Positions 30,401 to 36,575 of a stretch of 36,575 nucleotides of DNA are shown here, piece after piece. The stretch comes from Zygnema cylindricum (Eukaryota; Streptophyta; Zygnematophyceae; Zygnematales; Zygnemataceae). How positions within the stretch are numbered: position 1 is the first letter of the stretch; each line of letters starts with the position of its first letter. The notes beneath the pieces are model-generated. The model made no database searches. It saw only the letters and a program-made list of their open reading frames with translations, and was not told the origin of the DNA. A program made the position numbers and the translations under genes. Where the stretch lies: NCBI GenBank assembly GCA_037447655.1, contig JBBHKE010002419.1, positions 213,207-249,781 on the forward strand. Direction: 5' to 3'.

Positions 30401-33400
30401 CAAAACTATGTTTCAGTTTGACATCTATAAAACAAAACAATTCACGGATATAGTTAAGCCCATACAGTAAGGAACAATTACCTAAAAACAACTAATGATT
30501 TCTTGAAAAACCCAAATATAATTCTCTCAATTCAAATGCTTCTGCAGATAATGAGACAGAAAGTCAAGAAAGTCAAGCTTAAAAATTGACACAAGCTTTG
30601 ACAAGACCACAGGCCAAAAGTTGAAACCGAACTAAGAGACAACAAAGGGCAAAAGATAGATCAAGGAAATGAAAAGGAAAAAGATTTCCGAAGACTGGAA
30701 ACTCGATATACACAAGAAAAAGGCTATTTTTGCGAAGAAACTTACTTTCGGAAATGTCTGATGTTTTCGTATGTACTGGAAAACCGAGTTGGTTATGATG
30801 ATTTAAAACAAACAAAACCTCCCAATCTTGCAACAGCTCTGATTTTCCTTTTTTGAGCAAACATGACTTGATGTCCTCCGCTTCAGAGGGGTCAGGAGGA
30901 GGAGGGCAGAGATTCCACTGCAGTCGCCAAAAAAAGAAATAAAGAGACAGAAAAGAAAAGAATCATTAGGTCATTCAAAACAGAAGTTGAACAAATGCCA
31001 GTAGTAACTGATGGAAAGGGAATATGTTACTATACAAACGTCACTCCCCAAATCTTCCATAAACTATGGAAAGTGAAGGACGTATTTTTCCAAAAAATAT
31101 AGAGGTTTGTGGTCTTTTACCCGAGAAGTTGGCAAAGGAGGTTTAGCAGGACCTGCGATCACGTTCAACACTTCAACAGGTTCACTCGCAATAGTTTTGT
31201 TTGTATCAGAAACATGAGTAGGGTTTATATTGACATTCCCATCGTCAAACTTGCGTTTTTTAGATCCACGTTGAACTGTATAATCTGAAACATGCATCAT
31301 GAATCATAGGTCGTCAGTTTATTAGACAAGGTCAGTAGAAAAAGGGGAAATAACTTCTTTTCTATGGTTCATCACCAGGAAATGTCAACATTATCTTGCA
31401 AAAGGACAAAAACCGCCTTAAACAAAAACTAGATCTTGTCTTAAAACTAAACATAGCAAACTCCAACTTAAAGAGGATAAAACCAAGAACAACAAGGCAA
31501 ATTAGAAAAACGTCTGAGTATGAAATGCATCAAAAATAAACAAACCCGCTTTTCCTTTTCATTACGTAGTCTAGATCACAAGTTGACCATAAATTTGAGA
31601 AAGCGTCAATAAAAACGGCAATACTGCATCGTTCCAAATAATTGCAACTTAACAACATCTCTATGTACAAGCCATTCAGTTATAAAAAAAACCAATCTGT
31701 TTAAAACCTCATAATCCATAACTTACTCACAAACACTCATCTGCCAATAGACACCTTAACCAAAATATCCATTTCAAACATGTCTTTCAATCATTTACTT
31801 TCTTATCATTTCTCTCATAACAATCCTGCCAAATGATCGTTTGCCCTAATTACCTTCTTTTACATAACCATTGCTAACCGCATCCAGAGACTCCTTCGGT
31901 CTTCCATGATATGTATCGATATCAAATTGACGACGATGTCTATCAAATCCCTCACTCTCTTTCTTTTCCTTTCCAAAACGATTCACTCCAATGTCATGCT
32001 CACTCGTAATACGGGAGACAGGCTTCGAACTTCCGAAAAGGTTTGAATTCCTCTTATTTGCCTGCAATTGTCAATCTCAGATCGAATACAGGTTTCCATG
32101 CCAAATAAAATAAAATGACAAAAGATTACCTCGGTGTGAAAAACCCAAAAAGAGAAAAGTCATTCTGAATAACCTACCGTCCAAAGAAAAAAGCTGATCA
32201 AGAAATATGAATGCAAAGAGAGAAGTGATTGCACACCTTGGTCCTGAGGTAGTGAACTAGGACAAAGTCAGAACTGCCAAAGAGACACACGGATTACAAT
32301 GTCAGTCAAAATAGCCGACAATGAGCCCTTACTCGCCAATGCATGTAATGTCACATGTATCCTTCTGCGGGTTACTAAAACATAAAGGTAATGGGGTAGA
32401 AAACCATGGAAGGAAATGCAAGAAGAAATGGATAATTGACAGAGAAACTTACCGATGTTTGCGAACCGGGTAATAAATTTGCCTTTGAAATTTGTCATCA
32501 TCTTGACTGTGGGTGTAATAACATGCCACAGCATCCCCATTATTAGCCTGCAAAATTAATTTTGTCGTCAGCAACTGACAGGGTTAAATTACAACATTTC
32601 ACAATGATGGTTCCAAATAAACAAAATGAAAACTTGTTATGCTTGCAGTACATTTAATGATACGACATTTGCCAAAGACGAATGTCAACAGAGGAATTCA
32701 AGTCATAAAAAAAGTGAACTGACTTAAGCCAAAAGATGATCGTGGACAGTAAAATTTTACCCAGACTCAAGATAAGAGCTAAGTGACGACTCCGGCTCAA
32801 CATAGGCTATGCCGAGAGGACAAGGCGAATCTAATACGAGGCTCAAAATAGGCAAGCTCCTTAAAAGTTGACAGAAAGAATATTACATGTATGCATAATC
32901 CCTGTGAATCACATCGAGGAAGACATACCTTGAAATTAACATGAGTTTCATTGACAGTATTTCCACTTTTCCTCTTTTTCCACAGATGGCCGTCATTTCT
33001 GATGGGTCGAGTATTCTTCCTGTTGTAACGAAGAAGAGTTCCACCTGTCAAAATAACCAAAGTATTTTCATTATTGCCTTGCAACACGGCATCAAGAGGG
33101 TAAAACAAACAGCATGTATCATCAACATAAGAAAAGCAACAACCAGCGGTATAAAACAAAAATTCAATCAATCATTGTAACGAACTCGGAGTCAAGAGGG
33201 AAGTATTTGCTTACATTAGCTTGAAAAATACAAAAGAATCAACGCACGTTCTTTCTAACACTCATTTTCAGACTCTTTTCTTCTTTTCTTTTCCCTTCTC
33301 TTTTCTCTTCTCTTTTCTCTTCTCTTTTCTCTTCTCTTTTCTCTTCTCTTTTCTTTTTTCTTTTCTCTTCTCTATTCTCTTCTCTATTCTCTTCTCTTCT

Positions 33401-34808
33401 CTCTTCTCTTCTCTCTTCTCTTCTCTCTTCTCTCTTCTCTTCTCTCTTCTCTCTTCTCTCTTCTCTTCTCTCTTCTCTTCTCTCTTCTCGTCTCTCTTCT
33501 CTTCCCTCTTCTCTTCTCTTCTCTTCTCTTTTCTCTTTTCCTATCTACCTTGCCTCTTTCTTGATAGGTGTGAGCCTATTTCTTACCCATCATCTCCTCC
33601 CTGTGTCCTCCCTCCTCGTCTTTCCCTCCCCATTACCTTATCCTTATAACGTATAATATACCTTGGAAGGATGGATCTCCTTAAATAAGGCGGCGAAAAA
33701 AAAAAATAAAAAATAACAATTCGGCCGACAGCCTAAGATACATCAACAAGGTACAATTCATCCTCTTAAAAATGCCCTTCTGTTGTAAAAAGATCTTAAA
33801 CTTTCCTTTTTTTTACGAACACTTTTCCCTCTGTTTCATAAACCTTGTCCCATTTTCCATAAACTCATCTTAAACTCTTTCCCCTTTTTTTTTTTTTTTC
33901 ATTTTTTTTTTTCCCTATTTCTACGAACTCATATTTCGTCTTTACCCTTAAAAATCATTGGAAAATCATTAAAAATTCACCAAAAAATCATTACAAAATC
34001 ACCAAAAAATCATTACAAATTCACCAAAAAATCATTACAAATTCACCAAAAAATCATTACAAATTCACCAAAAAATCATTACAAATTCACCAAAAAATCA
34101 TTACAAATTCACCAGAAAATAATTACAAATTTACCAAAAGATCATTAAAAAATCATTAAAAACTCATTAAAACTTCTTTAAAAACACTTTTATTAAAATT
34201 TAGAAACTCACTTTCTGGCTTAAAAGGCGGTTGTGTCACCAATGGGAAATCATTTTCTGGTAATGTCAATAAATGCGAAATCTCACTAGGGGTCAACCAT
34301 TCGGATTGGACCTTCTTAAAAAAGAGAGAAAGGCGTGACGTAGGTGAGGGAGAGGGAGAGGCAGGGAGAGAGGGAAAGGGAGAGGGGGAGACAGAGAGAG
34401 AGGGAGAGGGAGCGGGAGCGGGGGCGGGAGGGGGGGGCGGGAGCGGGGGCGAGAGAGGGAGAGGGAGAGGGAGGGGAGGCGGGAGCGGGAGCGGGGGCGA
34501 GAGAGGGAGAGGGAGGGGGGGGGGGGGGCGGGGGCGAGAGAGGGAGAGTGAGAGGGAGCGGGAGCGGGGGAGGAAGGGGTAGCGGGAGAGGGCACAGAGG
34601 GAGGGGAGGGAGAGGGCGGTCGGCTGGAGTGAGGGGAGGAGGTGGGTTGTGGTGGTAAAGGAGAGGAAGGGAGCAGAGAGGGTGGGGTAGAGGGAGGAGA
34701 GTGTACACTATCATCCGACTTTGAGGCCGGGTTGTTGTGAGAGAAGAAATGTTGTAAGGAAGTTCGATTGCTTGCGAGAGAGAGACTCTGAGAGGTTTCG
34801 TCGGCCAT
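27428..34808 (-). CDS. CG-1 (CAMTA-type) DNA-binding protein, 14-exon model
   Basis: Chain of exons on the - strand with GT..AG borders and matching phases, giving a 497-residue model. Residues 35-151 form a CG-1 domain, the sequence-specific DNA-binding module of calmodulin-binding transcription activators, so a nuclear regulator is expected. Diagnostic pieces are WLTPSEI, RNDGHLWKKRKSGNTV, CYYTHSQDDDKFQR and FVLVHYL. A basic cluster GSKKRKF (about residues 228-234) could be a nuclear localisation signal. Residues 372-422 resemble the second half of another CG-1. CAMTAs usually exceed 900 residues and carry TIG, ankyrin and IQ modules; none was found. Exons 1-5 are the surest; exons 6-9 are supported by splice sites and phase; exons 10-14 may belong to a second tandem gene. 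Promoter side: see 34809-35134. Confidence 0.7.
27615..27719 (-). CDS. exon 13 (candidate)
   Basis: 105 bases, phase 1 in, phase 1 out, acceptor AAATGTCTACAG, donor GTATGT. Encodes LDLLSHVVANQSQESVNHDG followed by NHERPLKFLKDSDN. Matches the phase of exon 12. Confidence 0.45.
28400..28466 (-). CDS. exon 12 (candidate)
   Basis: 67 bases, phase 0 in, phase 1 out, acceptor GGACTTTAACAG, perfect GTAAGT donor. Only one frame is open: SDQLSVTQKPVIGELTDNTD. Other small exons may lie between this and exon 11. Confidence 0.45.
29045..29087 (-). CDS. exon 11: second CG-1-like segment, part 2
   Basis: 43 bases, phase 2 in, phase 0 out, acceptor ACATGTTGCAG, donor GTGAGC. Encodes NKAVLVHYLKSGVK, clearly related to the VLVHYLRTK end encoded by exon 5, with the same entry and exit phases. 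Confidence 0.6.
29373..29482 (-). CDS. exon 10: second CG-1-like segment, part 1
   Basis: 110 bases, phase 0 in, phase 2 out, acceptor TTTTTTATGGGCAG, donor GTATGT. Encodes VLERCLIEGKSDDGVLHQRY, then CYRLLAE. This parallels exon 4 in length class, phase and pattern (V-L-x-C ... Q-R-x-x-Y-x-L-L of CG-1). Confidence 0.5.
29483..30252. other. long intron or intergenic gap before the second CG-1 half
   Basis: If exons 9 and 10 join, this is an intron; if a second gene starts here, its first exons should lie in it. I saw fragments vaguely like the CG-1 first half on the - strand (about 29760-29880) but they do not give consistent splice phases. Confidence 0.35.
30253..30368 (-). CDS. CG-1 gene exon 9
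   Basis: 116 bases, phase 1 in, phase 0 out, acceptor TTTCATTTGCAG, donor GTGAGT. Encodes a Ser-rich peptide (ENIHLYSANSSSSLC) ending NHPPHDTII. Confidence 0.55.
30746..30917 (-). CDS. CG-1 gene exon 8
   Basis: 172 bases, phase 0 in, phase 1 out, acceptor GGCGACTGCAG, donor GTAAGT. Encodes WNLCPPPPDPSEAEDI, then LLKKGKSELLQDWEVLFVLN and LGFPVHTKTSD. No known domain seen. Confidence 0.6.
31121..31284 (-). CDS. CG-1 gene exon 7 (possible NLS)
   Basis: 164 bases, phase 1 in, phase 0 out, acceptor CATGTTTCAG, donor GTAAAA. Encodes DYTVQRGSKKRKFDDG (basic cluster followed by acidic residues, like a nuclear localisation signal), then a Thr/Pro-rich stretch ending PAKPPLPTSR. Confidence 0.65.
31854..32061 (-). 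CDS. CG-1 gene exon 6
   Basis: 208 bases, phase 0 in, phase 1 out, acceptor TTGACAATTGCAG, donor GTAATT. Encodes a charged, polar region (ANKRNSNLFGSSKPVSRI, then FGKEKKESEGFDRHRRQFD). No domain; probably a linker after the DNA-binding domain. Confidence 0.65.
32237..32273 (-). CDS. CG-1 gene exon 5 (CG-1 domain end)
   Basis: 37 bases, phase 2 in, phase 0 out. Encodes SDFVLVHYLRTK; VLVHYL is the classic end of the CG-1 domain. Direct joining of exon 4 to exon 5 gives a stretch that aligns without gaps over about 32 residues to the family pattern. Confidence 0.8.
32453..32547 (-). CDS. CG-1 gene exon 4
   Basis: 95 bases, phase 0 in, phase 2 out, acceptor TTAATTTTGCAG, donor GTAAGT. Encodes AVACYYTHSQDDDKFQRQIY, matching the CG-1 CYYAHGE...FQRR block. 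Confidence 0.85.
32929..33044 (-). CDS. CG-1 gene exon 3 (CG-1 core)
   Basis: 116 bases, phase 1 in, phase 0 out, acceptor TTATTTTGACAG, donor GTATGT. Encodes GTLLRYNRKNTRPIRNDGHL and WKKRKSGNTVNETHVNFK. The Y-N-R-K, D-G-x-x-W-K-K-R-K and G-x-T-V elements are the strongest CG-1 signature in the window. Confidence 0.85.
33045..34211 (-). repeat. CG-1 gene intron 2 with simple repeats
   Basis: Contains a TTCTC/TTTTC microsatellite on the + strand (about 33270-33545), which is GA-rich on the sense strand, the opposite bias to intron 1. Also holds a 22-bp AT-rich minisatellite (about 33950-34150, unit near ATCATTACAAATTCACCAAA, about 8 units). Confidence 0.7.
34212..34314 (-). CDS. CG-1 gene exon 2 (CG-1 domain start)
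   Basis: Begins KVQSEWLTPSEISHLL and ends QPPFKPE before a GTGAGT donor, phase 1. The W-L-x-P-x-E-I pattern and the PP-x-x-P-x-S turn are hallmarks of the CG-1 N-terminus. The S codon is completed by exon 3. Confidence 0.75.
34315..34706 (-). repeat. CG-1 gene intron 1, polypyrimidine on the sense strand
   Basis: Nearly the whole intron is C/T on the sense strand, hence GA/G-rich on the + strand. It ends in an excellent acceptor (CTCTCTTTTTTAAG). G-runs on the + strand at 34420-34530 fit a G-quadruplex motif. Open frames across it (171 and 203 codons) do not join the CG-1 frame and are composition artefacts. Confidence 0.55.
34707..34808 (-). CDS. CG-1 gene exon 1 (start codon)
   Basis: ATG at 34808 in a favourable context (ACCATGGCC). 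34 codons, Ser-rich (SLSLASNRTSLQHFFSHNN), phase 0 out. The donor GTACAC is the weakest in the model, but it is the only nearby GT that keeps frame with exon 2. Confidence 0.5.
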
Positions 34809-35134
34809 GGTATTCGGGAATTGGGTTGACTTAAAATCCGTACAACTAAGGGTTTCCGTACGACTTTGATTGGTCCGTACGATTTAGTTTTCGATTTGGA
34901 TTGGTCGATGAGAAGAGCTGACAACAATTCTGGGGAAGGCTTGACACAGAATATAATGTGGGTTCCTTAAGAGAAGTGAGGGAGGGAGAGGGAGAGGGAA
35001 GCTGAGAGGTAGAGGGAGAGGGAGAGGAAGGGGCGTGAATGGAAAACTGCCTAACACGGTTTCAAAAGATGACATTTTAAGAACATACTCGAGTGTGTTG
35101 TTGCGTTTAAAAAAGCACGCTCAACACGAAAAAG
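34809..35134 (-). promoter_or_regulatory. upstream region of the CG-1 gene
   Basis: On the sense strand, a CT-rich patch (about 34975-35035) lies 170-230 bases before the ATG, like plant Y-patch promoter/5' UTR elements. Several TCGTACGG/CCGTACG motifs (34835-34885) lie closer to the start. No obvious TATA box was seen. Confidence 0.35.
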
Positions 35135-35346
35135 GTACACACGTTCCAAACTCGTTACCGTACAGTTGCGTACTTTTCGCCACCTGAAAACGTCTTTTGT
35201 CCGCGTTTGTGCGAAATCCAATCGACGGTTGCGATTGAGAGACAGGAATTCTCATCTTCAGAAATGACGGTCTCCAATCGAAAATTGGACGTGTGTGCAC
35301 GTAGAAATTAAGTGGCGAAAAAAACATCATTATCCTTGGCGGTTTT
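35135..35346. mobile_element. degenerate foldback MITE copy
   Basis: Imperfect inverted arms: TTTTCGCCAC (35176-35185) against GTGGCGAAAA (35312-35321), and CCAATCG (left) against CGATTGG-like sequence (right). Related to the clearer copy at 35855-36079. Ends are approximate. Confidence 0.5.
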
Positions 35347-35462
35347 CCTGAATGCTGCCACTAAAATGCTTCATAGAGCGGAGTCAAGGTTCATCACATG
35401 ATCCACCTTGGGAACAAATTTTAGATACCTTACAGGGAACAAATACGGAATAAATAGCGAAA

Positions 35463-35516
35463 CACCGTATACCGTATTATATATCTACACCGTATACCGT
35501 ATTATGTATCTACACC
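35463..35516. repeat. 25-bp tandem repeat (about 2 copies)
   Basis: CACCGTATACCGTATTAT followed by ATATCTA, then the same unit with GTATCTA, starting at 35463 and 35488. Confidence 0.8.
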
Positions 35517-35854
35517 TGCGATTCCCCGCACTGATTGGTTCGCCCCGTGCGTGACTAGCACTGTACGCAATGTGTCCCGTAGTCGTTGTACGCAATGTGC
35601 GCGCTGCGCACGGTGTACGGAAATTTGAAGTGAAGATGCTCTCCGTACTTCGTGTCCTTTCTAACTCGAGGAGTAACCTCAGCCGTCCGATTCAAAATCT
35701 CGATTTGTACTATACAGTACGCATAACACGATGGTACTTTTAATTGATTTTCAATTGAATTGTTGAACACACGTGTCATCCCACTTTCTATACCACAACG
35801 CCAACAATCGTGAACCGTGTCAAGCGTTTCATCAAAGTAATTACAAGTACGGTA

Positions 35855-36079
35855 CACCGTGTATCGCTATTAGCGTCAACGTTTTTTCGCCACTTAATAG
35901 GGTTATAACATCTTTTATCCGTACACACTTGTCGGATTGCATATCTGACGGTTGATATTGAAAGGTAAGCTTCTCAGTTTCCGATTGGCGGTCTCAAATT
36001 GAAAATCGGACAAGTGAGTACGGAGAAAAGATATTTTGAGTGGATAAAAAAACATTGACGGTAATAGCGATACGCGGTG
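35855..36079. mobile_element. foldback MITE with TA flanks (225 bp)
   Basis: Left end CACCGTGTATCGCTATTAGC and right end (complement) CACCGCGTATCGCTATTACC pair over long imperfect arms, including TTGTCGGATT / TTGTCCGATT further in. TA dinucleotides flank both ends (35853-35854, 36080-36081), as expected for Tc1/mariner-type insertion. No transposase frame. Confidence 0.75.
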
Positions 36080-36575
36080 TAGCGCGCTGGCAATCCCTTG
36101 ACGCTTAAAAAAAGGCGCGCTAAGCACGCCAACGAATCAAAAAGATTATGCCGTACTGTACTATGTTTACTCCTAAAAAAGAAAAATAATAGTCGCGGGC
36201 GACCCGGTGCTTTGCCCTTCGATTGTCAAGGGCCTATCGTTTTTGTACACGCGGACCAATAGGAGCGTCACAATTTTTCGTAGGAGTTACATGTAATCCA
36301 CGTATCAATCCGTTCCCGGTAGTGTACGGATATTTGAGAACACGACAGCGTGGCGTGATGTGACAGATCGCACGCGCAAAAATTAAAAGTACGATACAAC
36401 ACGTTACACCGCCAATCGTTATTAGCGTGTAAGTTTTTTTAGCGTGAAAAAATAATTACCGTGGTGTACGCTATTTAAGAATTTGAAAATTTTGGAAAAA
36501 ATCATACATTCTAATTGTTTGGTTATGGTAATTTGGATCTTTGAAAAAAAAAAATGTCGGTCGCAAACATGCTTA
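36080..36575. other. right end of window, apart from the short MITE no feature
   Basis: No gene seen. Contains GTAC-rich motifs and scattered GCGC/CGCG words. Confidence 0.45.
36407..36466. mobile_element. short relative of the TA-flanked MITE
   Basis: Sixty bases starting CACCGCCAATCGTTATTAGC and ending CCGTGGTG, flanked by TA on both sides. The left end resembles that of the 225-bp copy. Possibly an internal-deletion derivative. Confidence 0.45.

Noticed and set aside
33221-33649. Phe/Leu/Ser-repeat frame of 142 codons on the + strand
   Set aside because: Translation of a TTCTC microsatellite inside CG-1 intron 2.
33950-34150. CRISPR-like or centromeric array
   Set aside because: A short 22-bp AT-rich minisatellite of about eight units within an intron; no spacers and too short for a satellite block.
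34293-34927. 171- and 203-codon proline-rich frames near the CG-1 gene start
   Set aside because: Only the first 34 codons of the 171-codon frame look like protein; its continuation runs through simple repeat and misses the CG-1 frame, which follows a strong acceptor at 34315.

Overview
This is nuclear DNA of a eukaryote, most likely a streptophyte (a bryophyte, charophyte alga or other plant lineage). The evidence is: coding segments interrupted by introns with canonical GT..AG borders; Ty1/copia retrotransposons whose primer-binding site matches the anticodon arm of plant initiator tRNA-Met; degenerate TTTAGGG-like telomeric motifs; and a CG-1 (CAMTA-type) DNA-binding domain. I cannot fix the species from sequence alone. 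There is a 10-N assembly gap at 13872-13881.

Layout. 1-8172: gene-poor sequence with two weakly supported spliced genes, gene B (+, 721-1339) and gene A (-, 2679-3853). The introns of both are almost pure pyrimidine on the sense strand. The same stretch holds a 28-bp tandem array (5135-5275), an open frame encoding a 37-residue tandem repeat (6297-6780, -), and a MITE-like element with 15-bp terminal inverted repeats (6907-7412) plus a truncated relative (7671-7831). 8178-20090: two decayed copia elements in head-to-tail array sharing the middle LTR (LTR-internal-LTR-internal-LTR). 20091-23682: remnant of a different LTR element with a gag-like frame and zinc knuckle but no visible pol, then a 67-bp tandem repeat, a polypurine tract and a 3' LTR. 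23683-27427: mostly non-coding, with three isolated exon-like segments of unknown function and a degenerate G/T-rich minisatellite.

27428-34808 (- strand): the main gene. A chain of 14 phase-compatible exons gives a 497-residue model. Exons 2-5 form a convincing CG-1 domain of the CAMTA family. No TIG/IPT, ankyrin or IQ motif was found. Exons 10-11 look like the C-terminal half of a second, diverged CG-1 domain. 34809-36575: upstream region with Y-rich and GA-rich tracts and a small family of foldback MITEs, the clearest flanked by TA dinucleotides.

The most unusual points are: the CG-1 protein without the usual CAMTA modules and with a second half CG-1; introns filled by strand-matched polypyrimidine; a copia lineage primed by the anticodon arm of initiator tRNA-Met, so that the primer site carries an in-frame ATG for gag; and a possible gag-only LTR element. 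All exon borders were read by eye from splice motifs and frame, without transcript evidence.
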